A stretch of DNA of 64,000 nt. It comes from Phaeacidiphilus oryzae TH49. GTDB lineage: Bacteria > Actinomycetota > Actinomycetes > Streptomycetales > Streptomycetaceae. The notes beneath the pieces were generated by a model. The model did no database searches. It was not told the DNA's origin and worked only from the letters and a program-made list of their open reading frames with translations. Of this stretch, positions 50,745-60,228 are shown piece after piece. The stretch is from NCBI RefSeq assembly GCF_000744815.1, contig NZ_JQMQ01000005.1, forward strand, positions 6,653,801-6,717,800, written 5' to 3'. A program made the translations under genes and the position numbers. Each line of letters begins with the position of its first letter. The stretch's first letter is position 1.

Positions 50745-51512
50745 ATGTCTGATGTCGAGCAGCCCCGTCCCGACGAGATGAGCAGCCGGGTCCGCGCCGC
50801 CGCGGAGGCGCTGAAGCGGGCGATCGACGCCCATCTGCAGGTGGTCGAGACCCGCACGGGCCCCGCCGACGAGCGGGTGGCCGACGCCTACGAGGCGCTG
50901 GCCGCCGCGGCGGACGCCTACGACGAGGTCCTCTACGAGGCCTACGACGAGGTGACCCCGTTCGAACTCCCGACCGTGGACGAGGAGGGGAGCGGCTACC
51001 CGGACACCGAGGATCCGGAGGCGGTGAGCGTCCTCATCCGCCGCGACTACCTGGTGGTGGACCCGGCGCGGCTGCGCCGGCAGGCCGCGCGGGTGGAGTC
51101 CGGGGTCGGGCCGGCGCCGGAGCCCGCGACGGGGGCGGCGGGGGCGCTGGCCGTTACGGACACCGGCGCGGACGCGGAGGCCGATGCCGATGCCGACGCC
51201 GCCGATACGGTCACCCCGATCCTGGCCCGGCCCCGCTCCGGGCCCCGCACCGGCATCGAGCTGCCCGGCACCAACAGCGCCCTCGGCCTCCTCTTCGGCG
51301 AGTACGAGCCGGACGAGATCGCCTCCCGCTGCGAGGAGTTCGGCCTGGAGGAGGGCGACTCCACGCTCTGGGTCTGCGCCACCGAGCCCGCCGAGCCCGG
51401 CGAGTGGCTGGCCGAGCCGTTCGAGGACGTCGACGCGCAGACGATGATCTGCCGCTTCGACGTCTCCGAGATCTACGGCGACGAGCTGGAGGCGCTCGAC
51501 CCGGATCGCTGA
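50745..51512 (+). CDS. Conserved actinobacterial protein of unknown function
   Basis: 255 residues, cytoplasmic. N-terminal helical half (SSRVRAAAEALKRAIDAHLQ, AYEALAAAADAYDEVLYEAY), an Ala/Asp-rich linker (~125-150), then a C-terminal half (SALGLLFGEYEPDEIASRCE, STLWVCATEPAEPGEWLAEP, MICRFDVSEIYGDELEAL). Very acidic. I do not recognise a characterised domain. It converges with the RecD-like gene. Confidence 0.7.
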   Translation: MSDVEQPRPDEMSSRVRAAAEALKRAIDAHLQVVETRTGPADERVADAYEALAAAADAYDEVLYEAYDEVTPFELPTVDEEGSGYPDTEDPEAVSVLIRRDYLVVDPARLRRQAARVESGVGPAPEPATGAAGALAVTDTGADAEADADADAADTVTPILARPRSGPRTGIELPGTNSALGLLFGEYEPDEIASRCEEFGLEEGDSTLWVCATEPAEPGEWLAEPFEDVDAQTMICRFDVSEIYGDELEALDPDR

Positions 51513-51580
51513 CGCCGACTGGCCCGGCGCCCGGCGGATCCGGGCACGGCCCCGGGCGACCCCGGCGCCCCTGGGCATCC

Positions 51581-53868
51581 CTAGGCCTCCCCGGGCTCCT
51601 CCGTGAGCTGGGCCAGCAGGCCGGTCAGCAGGGTGTCCAGCCTGGTGGTCCGGGGCGCGGCCGGGCGGTTGGCCACCGCCTCGGCGAGTACCGGGCCGGC
51701 CCCCTGCACCACGGAGAGATGGCGCTCGGCGCGGCCGAAGGCGGTGTACACCAGCTGCCGGGTGAGGGTGCTCCCGGCGTCCCCGGGCAGCACCGCCACC
51801 ACCCCCGGCCAGCGCCGGGCGGCCGCCTGATGGACCGTCAGCGCCCAGCCGTGGCGCACCTTTCCGGCCTCTACCTGCTCGCGCGGGACGGTGTACTCCG
51901 TCCCGTCCGCCCCCGCCACGAGCAGCCCCTCCGGGGTCGCCGTGCGGACCAGGGCGGGGCGGGCGTCGCCGGGGACGGGGGAGTGGACCACGGCGTCGCC
52001 CGGGTCGAAACCGCCGAAGCGGCCAGGGCCCGGGTTCAGCCGCTCCTTGAGGGCGGCGTTGAGCGCGCGGGTGCCGACCGGGCCGCCGTGGCCCAGGGTG
52101 AGCACCCGGACCTGCCCGGCGGGGATGCCCAGGGCCCGCGGGATCGAGTCCTGGACCAGCTGCACGGTGCGGTGGACCGCCTCGCCGGGGTCGCCGACGG
52201 AGACGATCACCACCTCCTTCCCCGGTGCCTCCACGGGGAGGAGCTCGCCGACGCCGATCCCGGAGACCAACTCGCCGATCGGCCCGAAGTCAGGCGTGCG
52301 GGACGCCACCACCGGGCAGGGGCGGGCGGCCAGCAGGTCGGCGAAGACCCGGCCGGGACCCGCCGACCACAGCTCGCCCGGGTCCCCGCTGAGGACCAGC
52401 CGGGCGCCGTCCGGGACGGCCTCGACGAGGGTGGCGGCGGACTCCACGTCCAGCGTGGGGGCGTCGCAGACGGCCAGCAGGTCGAGGTCGAGCGAGCCGT
52501 CCTCGGCCCGGCCGGGACCGGCCGAGCCGTCCATCAGGGCGCGGACGGTGACCGCCACGGCACCGGCGCCCGCCTCGGCCGAGGCCCCGTCCGAAGCCTC
52601 GGCCCCGGCGGCCGGATCCACCCGGCGGAGTCCGTCCTCGTTGGCGACCGCGAGCCAGGCGCGCAGGCCGAGCGCGCGAGCCGCGCGGACCAGCGCGAGC
52701 GGCTCGGCCCGCGCGGCCTCGCCGCCGGTGTGGAGCACCAGGCCGTTCCCCGCCGCCGCCCGGATCAGGTCGCCGGCGGACGGCGACGGCGCCTCCCCGG
52801 CGGCCTTCGCCCAGCTCTCGGCCTCCTCGGCGGCGGGCGGCTCGAAGGTGGAGCGGAGCCGGATCAGCCCGTCCGCGAGGCTCTCCTCGGCGAGGGCGTA
52901 GCGGTCCAGGGCGATGTAGACCGGGGCGTCCGATCCGCCTCCGCTGCCGCCGGGAGCGGCCGCGCCGGGCTCAGGACCCCGCTCGGCGCCCTCCTCCTCG
53001 AAGTCCTCCTCGTCCTCCTCCTCGCGGAAGGCCATCACCCGGCCGTCCGCGAGCACCTCGGCCAGCGCCTCCTCCGGGGAGGGGACGCCGAGTTTCGCCA
53101 ACCCGGCGCGCAGCTCGGTCAGTTCGGCCGCGGTGTGGCCGAAGAGCGCGGCCCGTTCGAGGAGATGGACGGTCAGGGCCTGGGCCCGGCGCGGGTCGCC
53201 GGGGGAGGTCTCCTCGCCGGCGGCGGAGAGCAGCCCGCGGGCGAAGCCGTCCGCCTGGTCCGGGCGGACGCCGGGGAGGGCCAGCACGGCCCACGGGTCC
53301 TCGCGCAGGACCGCCGCGGCCCGCTCGCCGAGGGCGGCCACCGCGGGCGCGGCCAGCTCGGCGGGGCGCCGCCGCGCTGGAGGACCTCGCTCGCGGCCCG
53401 CTCGGCCTCCTCCCGCACGGAGTCCGGCAGGGCAGGGGCGGCGGCGGACGCGGGGGCCCTGCGCGGGGAGTCGTTCGCCGGGGCGTCGACGGGCGTCGCC
53501 CCGGCCGGCCCCGCCTCGGCGGTGGGCCCCGCGGACTCCGGGATCTCCGCGGTCTCCGCCGTTCCTGCGCTCGCCGCCGCCTCCGCCCTCTCCGGCGTCT
53601 CCGCGGCCTCGGACTCCCCGGCCGCTTCCGCCCCCGCCTCGCCGGCCGCACCGCCGTCCGCCGCCTCCGCCTCGCCCTCTGCGTTCGCGGCACCCTCGGC
53701 GTCGGCCTCGCCCTCTGCGTCCCGCTCTCCGTCCCCCTCGTCCGTCGCCCGGGGCTTCGGCGGCGGGGTCGGAAGGTGGCCGGTGCCGAGGGCGATGTTG
53801 CCTCCGAGGGCGCGGATCGCGGCGGCGATGTCCTTCGGGTCGCCGCCCGCGGCGTCGAGGTCGGTCAC
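51581..53868 (-). pseudogene. RecD-like protein with degenerate ATPase motifs, frame broken by one missing base
   Basis: Begins MTDLDAAGGDPKDIAAAIRA with an Ala/Glu-rich leader, then shifts frame at the run 53363-53366 (GGGG, i.e. CCCC in the gene). One extra base joins SEVLQRG to PAELAAPAVAALGERAAAVL. Next come a helix-hairpin-helix part (DPWAVLALPGVRPDQADGFA), a RecD/UvrD-like core (VRTLTLGHGG region, LVLSGDPGELWSAGPGRVFA) and a UvrD_C_2-like end (GWALTVHQAAARRWPGVVAV, LTRQLVYTAFGRAERHLSVV). Walker A reads VLHTGGEAARAEP with no lysine, and Walker B reads LLAVCDAPTLD. About 760 residues if repaired. Probably a non-catalytic helicase relative. Confidence 0.65.
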
Positions 53869-53972
53869 TTCCGGCTCCAGTCCTGTGGTCGTGCGTGTCG
53901 AGCATCCCGAGGCTATCCGGAGCCACTGACAACGCCCGCGAGGCCCGCCCCACCCGGTCCGCGACTCCCGCG

Positions 53973-54953
53973 CTACAGCTGCTGCCAGTCCTGGTCCGGG
54001 TAGTAGTGGACGGGCGCCGACACGTCGTCCAGCGCCTCGCCGATCTCCTCCGGCAGGTTCAGCGACTCCGCGCTCAACGCGGCCCGCAGCTGCTCGGCGG
54101 TCCGGGCGCCGAGGATCGGCGCGGACACTCCCGGCTGGTCCCGCACCCAGGCCAGCGCGACCTGGAGCGGGGTGCAGCCCAGGCCGTCCGCCGCGGTGGC
54201 CACCGCGTCCACGATCGCCCGCCCCCGCTCGTCCAGGTACGGCTGGACGAAGCCGGAGAGGTACGGCGAGGCCCCGCGCGAGTCCTGCGGGGTGCCGTGC
54301 CGGTACTTGCCGGTGAGCACCCCGCGGCCGAGCGGCGAGGAGGCCAGCAGTCCGACGCCGCTGTCCATCGCCGCGGGCAGCACCTCGCGCTCTATACCTC
54401 GCTGCAGCAGGGAGTACTCCATCTGCGTGGAGGCCAGCGGGGTGCGGCCGGGGACCGCGCGCTGCCAGGTGGCGGCCTTGGTGAGCTGCCAGCCGCAGTA
54501 GTTGGAGACCCCGACGTAGCGGGCCCGGCCGGAGGACACCGCCAGGTCGAGGGTGGCCAGGGTTTCCTCGGTCGGCGTCGCCGGGTCGTACGCGTGCACC
54601 TGCCAGAGGTCGACGTAGTCCGTCCCGAGCCGCTCAAGTGAGGAGTCCAGCGCGCCGAGGAGGTGTCCGCGGGAGGTGTCGAAGCGGCGGTCGGGGTCGG
54701 GGACGCTGCCCGCCTTGGTGGCGATCACCAGCTCGTCGCGCGGCACCAGATCGCCGACGAACTGCGACAGGATGTACTCGGCGCCCCCGTCCGCGTAGAC
54801 GTCCGCGGTGTCCACCAGGGTGCCGCCGGCCTCCACGAAGGCCTTCAACTGGTCCGCCGCGTCCTGCTCGTCGGTGTCCCGGCCCCAGGTCATCGTGCCG
54901 AGTCCGAGGCGGGACACCCGCAGTCCGGTACGGCCGAGGTGTCGCTGTTCCAC
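53973..54953 (-). CDS. Aldo/keto reductase
   Basis: 326 residues. Typical AKR sequence: LGRTGLRVSRLGLGTMTWGR, active-site Tyr in VDTADVYADGGAE, Lys in LVIATKAGS, His in DLWQVHAYDPATP, then VGVSNYCGWQL and PILGARTAEQL for NADPH. It reduces an unknown carbonyl compound. GTG 54953 is chosen because AGGGAGA precedes it and the conserved fold begins at once; an ATG at 54971 has no spaced ribosome site. Confidence 0.88.
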   Translation of the reverse strand: MEQRHLGRTGLRVSRLGLGTMTWGRDTDEQDAADQLKAFVEAGGTLVDTADVYADGGAEYILSQFVGDLVPRDELVIATKAGSVPDPDRRFDTSRGHLLGALDSSLERLGTDYVDLWQVHAYDPATPTEETLATLDLAVSSGRARYVGVSNYCGWQLTKAATWQRAVPGRTPLASTQMEYSLLQRGIEREVLPAAMDSGVGLLASSPLGRGVLTGKYRHGTPQDSRGASPYLSGFVQPYLDERGRAIVDAVATAADGLGCTPLQVALAWVRDQPGVSAPILGARTAEQLRAALSAESLNLPEEIGEALDDVSAPVHYYPDQDWQQL

Positions 54954-55240
54954 CCTTGCGTTCTCCCTCATCTCCCGTGCGCCGCACGGGCGCCGGGGCG
55001 AGCCTACGCGGATCGCGCCGTCCGGGCTGCCCTGCGGGCGCGGCGGTCTCGGCGTGTCGTGCCCCGCCGGGGCGGCCACGGAACTCTCCCCTCCGCGGGA
55101 ACAAGGTGGCGAAGATCTCTACTGGCGGGTAGCCCCGTCCTGCCGGGCCCGGATAGGGTCGCCGCGAAGGGCCGTCCGCGCGGGACGGGGGCCCGGGCAG
55201 CCGCGCGAGAGCGCATCAGGCGGGAGAGGCGGGAACCGAA

Positions 55241-56308
55241 GTGAGCTTGCGTCTGGGAATCAACCTCGGCTACTGGGGTGCCGGAAACGACGCGGACAAT
55301 CTGGCCGTGGCCCAGGAGGCGGACCGGCTGGGCTACTCGGTCTGCTGGGCCGCCGAGGCCTACGGTTCGGACGCGGCCACCGTGCTGGCCTACGTCGCCG
55401 CCAAGACCGAGCGGATCGACGTCGGTTCGGCGATCTTCCAGATCCCGGCCCGCACCCCGACCATGACCGCGATGACCGCGGCCACTCTGGACACCCTCTC
55501 CGGCGGCCGCTTCCGGCTCGGCCTGGGCGTCTCCGGCCCCCAGGTCTCGGAGGGCTGGTACGGGGTCAAGTTCGACAAGCCGCTGGCCAGGACCCGCGAG
55601 TACGTGGAGATCATCCGCAAGGCGCTGTCCCGGGAGCGGGTCGTCCACGAGGGCGCCAACTGGACGCTGCCGCTGCCGGACGGGCCCGGCAAGCCGCTGA
55701 AGCTGATCGTCCACCCGGTGCGGGAGGAGATCCCCACCTACATCGCCGCCATCGGCCCCAAGAACCTTGAGCTGACCGGCGAGATCGCGGACGGCTGGCT
55801 GGGCATCTTCTTCGCCCCCGAGCAGTCCGCCATCTCCGTGGACCCGCTGCGGGCCGGCCGCGAGAAGGCCGGCAAGACGCTGGACGGCTTCGACCTGGCG
55901 CCGAACGTCCCGATCGCGGTCACCGCCACGGACGAGGCCGCGGACATCGAGGCCGCGGCCAACTTCTTCCGTCCCTACACCGCCCTCTACGTCGGCGGGA
56001 TGGGCAGCCGCAAGCAGAACTTCTACAACCGCATCGCCCAGCGGCTCGGGTACGAGAAGGAGGCGGCGGAGATCCAGGACAAGTACCTGGCCAAGGAGTA
56101 CGACGACGCCGCCGCGGCCGTCCCGCAGGAGATGATCGACCGGACCACGCTGATCGGCACCAGGGACCGGATCGCCGAGCGGCTTCAGGCCTACGCGGCC
56201 GTCGGCGTCACCACCGTCAACCTGACCCCGGCCGGGTTCACCCTGGACGAGCGGATCGAGGCGCTCCGCACCGCCGCAGAGGCCGTGGAGCAGGCCGGAC
56301 TGGCGTAG
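55241..56308 (+). CDS. LLM class F420-dependent oxidoreductase
   Basis: 355 residues. Luciferase-like TIM barrel: LGINLGYWGAGNDADNLAVA, QEADRLGYSVCWAAEAYGSD, IDVGSAIFQIPARTPTMTAM, LDTLSGGRFRLGLGVSGPQV, IYIAAIGPKN-type strand, DRIAERLQAYAAVGVTTVNL. These enzymes transfer hydride from reduced F420 to many substrates. Substrate unknown. GTG start after CAGGCGGGAGAGGCGGG. Divergent from the aldo/keto reductase gene. Confidence 0.88.
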   Translation: MSLRLGINLGYWGAGNDADNLAVAQEADRLGYSVCWAAEAYGSDAATVLAYVAAKTERIDVGSAIFQIPARTPTMTAMTAATLDTLSGGRFRLGLGVSGPQVSEGWYGVKFDKPLARTREYVEIIRKALSRERVVHEGANWTLPLPDGPGKPLKLIVHPVREEIPTYIAAIGPKNLELTGEIADGWLGIFFAPEQSAISVDPLRAGREKAGKTLDGFDLAPNVPIAVTATDEAADIEAAANFFRPYTALYVGGMGSRKQNFYNRIAQRLGYEKEAAEIQDKYLAKEYDDAAAAVPQEMIDRTTLIGTRDRIAERLQAYAAVGVTTVNLTPAGFTLDERIEALRTAAEAVEQAGLA

Positions 56309-56446
56309 CCGGAAGACCACGGCAGCCGCGGCGGGAGCTCGGGGGTTTGTCCCCGCCGCGGCCGACGGGTACCCGGTAGAACGAGCGGAGCGCACGGGGG
56401 TTACGGCTCCGCACCGGGAAATGCCGAGAATTTCTCCGCAGGGACC

Positions 56447-57604
56447 TCAGAGCCAGCCGCTGCGCTTGAACACCCGGTACAGCACCCAGCAGACCACCAC
56501 CATCAGCCCGATCGCCGCCGGGTATCCCCAGGGCAGGTCGAGCTCGGGCATCCAGCGGAAGTTCATCCCGTAGACCCCGGCGATCAGGGTGGGCACGGCG
56601 ACCAGCGCGGCCCAGGCGGAGATCTTCCGCATGTCGTCGTTCTGCCGCAGGCCGATCTGCGCCAGGTCGGCGTCCAGCACGTCCGCGAGCTGGCGTTCCA
56701 TCGCCTCCACCCGCTCGGTCACCTCGGTGAGGTGGTCCGCCACGTCCCGGAAGAACGGCCTGGCCTCGTCCGGGAGGTGCGGCACGCCGCCGCCGGCCAG
56801 CCGAACCACGGCCGGCAGCAGCGGGGCGGTGGCCCGGCGGAAGGCGACCAGCCGGCGCTTGCCCCCGTAGATCCGCTCGGCCAGCCGGGGCGGGCGCGGC
56901 TCGGCGAACACATCCGCGTCCAACTCGCCCGTCTCGTCGTCGAGTTCGACCTCGACGGCGAGGTAGTCGTCGACCACCGCGTCGCAGGCGGCATGCAGCA
57001 GGGCGGCGGGGCCGCCGGTGAGCGCCGGGGGCGCGTCGGCCAGCCGCTGCCGGAGCTCGGGCAGCGGATCGGGTGCGCCACCGTCTTCGTCGTGCCGGAC
57101 CGTGACCACGAAGTCGGCGCCCACGAAGAGCATCAGCTCGCCGACGGCCAGGCCGTCGTCGGCCCGCTCGTCCAGGCGGACCCTCTTGAGGACGGTGAAG
57201 AGGACGTCCCCGTAGAGCTCGATCTTGGGCCGCTGGTGGGCCTTGACGGCGTCCTCGACGGCCAGCGGGTGCAGTCCCAGCTCGTGCTGGAGCGTCTCGA
57301 AGGCCTCCGGGCCGGGGCGGTGGAGGTCGACCCAGAGGAAGAGCTCGCCGCCCGGCCCCGCGCCGCGGACCCGGTCCAGGCCCTCGTGGAGGCCGACCCG
57401 CTCCGGCAGCAGCCGGCGGCCCTCGACGAACCGGCAGCGCGGTGCCCCCGGCCCGGCGCCGACCGGGCCCGGCCGCCGCACCCGCGAGGACGAGGACAGG
57501 GCGGGGTCGTCCGCTCCCCCGTCGGGACCGGCGGCATCCGCGCGGGCGGCATCGGGGCGGGGGCGGCGGCCGGCAGGGTCCTGGCGCGGTACGGGAGGCG
57601 TCAC
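56447..57604 (-). CDS. corA: CorA-type magnesium/cobalt channel
   Basis: 385 residues. N-terminal cytoplasmic domain (LFLWVDLHRPGPEAFETLQH, LGLHPLAVEDAVKAHQRPKI, ELYGDVLFTVLKRV) and a long stalk helix (VTERVEAMERQLADVLDADL). Two C-terminal membrane helices follow, with the signature YGMNFRWMPEL between them. It forms a pentameric Mg2+/Co2+ channel. GTG 57604 is used; another GTG at 57640 is possible. The first ~50 residues are Pro/Arg-rich and not conserved. Confidence 0.9.
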   Translation of the reverse strand: MTPPVPRQDPAGRRPRPDAARADAAGPDGGADDPALSSSSRVRRPGPVGAGPGAPRCRFVEGRRLLPERVGLHEGLDRVRGAGPGGELFLWVDLHRPGPEAFETLQHELGLHPLAVEDAVKAHQRPKIELYGDVLFTVLKRVRLDERADDGLAVGELMLFVGADFVVTVRHDEDGGAPDPLPELRQRLADAPPALTGGPAALLHAACDAVVDDYLAVEVELDDETGELDADVFAEPRPPRLAERIYGGKRRLVAFRRATAPLLPAVVRLAGGGVPHLPDEARPFFRDVADHLTEVTERVEAMERQLADVLDADLAQIGLRQNDDMRKISAWAALVAVPTLIAGVYGMNFRWMPELDLPWGYPAAIGLMVVVCWVLYRVFKRSGWL

Positions 57605-57747
57605 AGGGCCATTGTGGCGACCGCCGGCCCGTGACGGCACCGCCCGGGCGCGGCGCGCCAGTGTGGCGCGAGGCCGGCCCGGGGTCGCCCCGGGCCGCGC
57701 CGGGGGCGGGGGATCGTTTCGCGCCCCGACGACCTACGCTGGGGCGC

Positions 57748-58506
57748 ATGCCCACGCTGCTGCTCGTACGCCACGGACGCTCCACCGCCAACACCTCGGG
57801 TGTGCTCGCCGGCTGGAGCCCCGGGGTCGACCTGGACGAGAGCGGGCGCCGGCAGGCCGACGGCCTGGTCGACCGCCTCGCCGAGCTGCCGATCTCACTG
57901 GTCGTCAGCAGTCCGCTGGACCGCTGCCGGCAGACCGTCGCCCCGCTGCTCTCCGCCCGCGCCGCGGCCGGCACCCCCGTGCCGGACCACCGGGACGAGC
58001 GGATCGGCGAGTGCCGCTACGGCGACTGGACCGGTCGGAAGCTGGCCGAGCTGGCCGACGAGCCGCTCTGGCGCACGGTCCAGGCGCATCCCTCGGCGGC
58101 CGTCTTCCCCGGTCCCGAGGGCGAGTCGCTGCGGGAGATGAGCCACCGCGCGGTGGAGGCGGTCCGCGAGTGGGACGCCAGGGTCGCCGAGGAGCACGGC
58201 CCGGACGCGGTCTGGCTGGCCTGCTCCCACGGCGACGTGATCAAGGCGGTGGCGGCCGACGCCCTCGGCATGCACCTGGACGACTTCCAGCGGATCTCCG
58301 TGGAGCCCTGCTCGGTGACCGCCATCCGCTACACCCCGATGCGCCCCTTCCTGCTCCGGCTCGGCGACACCGGCGGGCTGGCCTCGCTCGCCCCCAGGCC
58401 CTCCGACCAGGGGTCCAAGGACGCGGCGGGAGCGGGCAGTTCGTCGGGCCGCGAGGAGGGTCCCTCCTCGGACGCGGTGATCGGCGGTGACCCCGGCGTG
58501 CGATGA
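57748..58506 (+). CDS. Histidine phosphatase family protein
   Basis: 252 residues. RHG motif in LLLVRHGRSTANTSGVLAGW, then VVSSPLDRCRQTVAPL, RIGECRYGDWTGRKLAELAD, WLACSHGDVIKAVAADALGM. This is the phosphoglycerate-mutase-like phosphatase group that lies before DUF3090 in actinobacteria; the substrate is unknown. Ser/Gly-rich tail of ~35 residues. 66 bases separate it from the DUF3090 gene. Confidence 0.88.
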   Translation: MPTLLLVRHGRSTANTSGVLAGWSPGVDLDESGRRQADGLVDRLAELPISLVVSSPLDRCRQTVAPLLSARAAAGTPVPDHRDERIGECRYGDWTGRKLAELADEPLWRTVQAHPSAAVFPGPEGESLREMSHRAVEAVREWDARVAEEHGPDAVWLACSHGDVIKAVAADALGMHLDDFQRISVEPCSVTAIRYTPMRPFLLRLGDTGGLASLAPRPSDQGSKDAAGAGSSSGREEGPSSDAVIGGDPGVR

Positions 58507-58572
58507 TCCACCGTGTCTCAGGGATAGGGTGAAGTCGTCCGAACTGTCGACCCGAGCATCGGAGCAGGAGCT

Positions 58573-59151
58573 GTGCCCCGTCAGGTGTTCCTCTACGATC
58601 CGCCCGAGCGCTTCGTCGCCGGAACGGTGGGTGAGCCAGGCCACCGCGCCTTCTATCTCCAGGCGAGCGGTGAGGGGCGCACCACCAGTGTTCTGCTGGA
58701 GAAGGCGCAGGTGGAGGCGCTGGCCGAGCGCGTCGACGAGCTGCTCGACGAGGTGCTGCGGCGCACCGGCGGCAGCGCTCCGGTCCCGGCGGTCGCCCCG
58801 ACCGACATGGTCGACACGGCCCCGCTCGACGTGCCGCTGGACGAGGAGTTCCGGGTCGGCACCATGGCGCTGGCCTGGGACGGCAACCAGGAGCGGGTGA
58901 TCGTCGAGGCGCAGGCCATGGTCGAGTCCGATCCGGACGACCCGGAGTCGGCCGACGAGGAGGAGCTCTTCGAGGACGACGAGAACGGCCCGCCGCTGCT
59001 CCGGGTGACGATGTCCGGCGCGATGGCGCGGTCCTTCGCCAAGCGGGCGCTGGAGCTGGTCGCCGCCGGGCGGCCGTCCTGCCCGTTCTGCAGCCTCCCG
59101 CTGGACCCGGAGGGGCACGTCTGCCCCCGTCAGAACGGGTACCGGCGCTGA
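58573..59151 (+). CDS. DUF3090 family protein
   Basis: 192 residues: RQVFLYDPPERFVAGTVGEP, RAFYLQASGEGRTTSVLLEK, FRVGTMALAWDGNQERVIVE, LRVTMSGAMARSFAKRALEL. A zinc-ribbon-like end CPFCSLPLDPEGHVC closes the protein. Function unknown; the gene order phosphatase-DUF3090-SCO1664-mshC is conserved in actinobacteria. GTG after GGAGCAGGAG. Its stop overlaps or abuts the next gene. Confidence 0.9.
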   Translation: MPRQVFLYDPPERFVAGTVGEPGHRAFYLQASGEGRTTSVLLEKAQVEALAERVDELLDEVLRRTGGSAPVPAVAPTDMVDTAPLDVPLDEEFRVGTMALAWDGNQERVIVEAQAMVESDPDDPESADEEELFEDDENGPPLLRVTMSGAMARSFAKRALELVAAGRPSCPFCSLPLDPEGHVCPRQNGYRR

Positions 59152-59183
59152 GCGCCGAGGCCGCGATCCCGGTCGCGGACCCG

Positions 59184-60119
59184 GTGGCCTGCGCCGAGCT
59201 CGCCGCGGACCCGATACGCGCCCTGGAGCTGCTGCGCGAGGGCGGGTTGACCGTCCACGGCCGCCTCACCACGGCCTCCAACGCGGCCTTCTACTGCTCG
59301 GTGGACGCCGATGGGGTGGAGGCCTTCTGCGTCTACAAGCCGGTGGCCGGTGAGCGCCCGCTGTGGGACTTCCCGGACGGCACCCTGGCGGCCCGGGAGA
59401 CGGCCGCCTACGAGGTGGCCGCCGCCGCCGGCTGGCCGCTGATCCCGCCGACGGTGCTCCGCGAGGGACCGTTCGGTGAGGGGATGGTGCAGCTCTGGAT
59501 CGAGCCGGTGGAGACGCCCGAGCTGGACACGCCCGATCCCGGTGCGGCGGACGCGGCGGACGCGGAGGGAGCGCCGGGCGCCGAGGCCGCGGACGGCGCG
59601 GGCACCGGCCGGGCGGACGAGGAGGACGGCGGGCCGCACGCGCTGCTGGCGCTGCAGGACGCCCAGGAGCCGGAGCCCGGCTGGCGGGCGATCGGCCGCG
59701 CCGAGGTCGGCGGCGGCCGGACGGCCCTGCTGGTGCACGCCGACGACCAGCGGCTCCGCAGGCTCTCCGTGCTCGACGCGGTGATAAACAACGGCGACCG
59801 CAAGGGCGGCCATCTCCTCACGGCGGCCGACGGCCGGCTGTACGGGATCGACCACGGGGTGACCTTCGCCGTCCCGCCCAAGCTCCGCACCCTGCTGTGG
59901 GGCTGGGCGGGGGAGCCGCTGACCGGGGAGGCGGTCGAGGTACTCGGCCGACTGGACGGCGAGCTGGCGGAGGGCGCCGCGCTGGACCGGCGGCTGGCCG
60001 CGCTGCTCACCGCCGAGGAGCTGACCGCGCTGCGCGGCCGGGTCACCGGTCTCCTCGAATCCGGCGTCCACCCGCTCCCCTCCGGGGACTGGCCCGCCGT
60101 GCCCTGGCCGCCGATCTGA
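59184..60119 (+). CDS. SCO1664-type protein (PI3/4-kinase-like fold)
   Basis: 311 residues. Kinase-like segments: GRLTTASNAAFYCSVDADGV, CVYKPVAGERPLWDFPDGTL, ETAAYEVAAAAGWPLIPPTV, SVLDAVINNGDRKGGHLLTA, LYGIDHGVTFAVPPKLRTLL. The NNxDRKxxH and IDHG motifs resemble the catalytic and metal loops of the PI3K/PI4K-like group. Phosphotransfer substrate unknown. The frame is open back to 59148, so the true start may overlap the DUF3090 stop; GTG 59184 is the first standard start. Next gene is mshC. Confidence 0.82.
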   Translation: MACAELAADPIRALELLREGGLTVHGRLTTASNAAFYCSVDADGVEAFCVYKPVAGERPLWDFPDGTLAARETAAYEVAAAAGWPLIPPTVLREGPFGEGMVQLWIEPVETPELDTPDPGAADAADAEGAPGAEAADGAGTGRADEEDGGPHALLALQDAQEPEPGWRAIGRAEVGGGRTALLVHADDQRLRRLSVLDAVINNGDRKGGHLLTAADGRLYGIDHGVTFAVPPKLRTLLWGWAGEPLTGEAVEVLGRLDGELAEGAALDRRLAALLTAEELTALRGRVTGLLESGVHPLPSGDWPAVPWPPI

Positions 60120-60228
60120 GCCGGGCGGGGGCGACGGGGCGGGGCGGCAGATACTTGTACGCGTCGATTATCGGCTGAGGACAGGGCCCAATAGCGGATG
60201 ATCGGACCGCGCGGTTAGAGTCGTGCGT

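Noticed and set aside
51404-53929. 841-residue open frame on the plus strand
   Set aside because: Antisense shadow of the RecD-like gene, caused by high GC at third codon positions.
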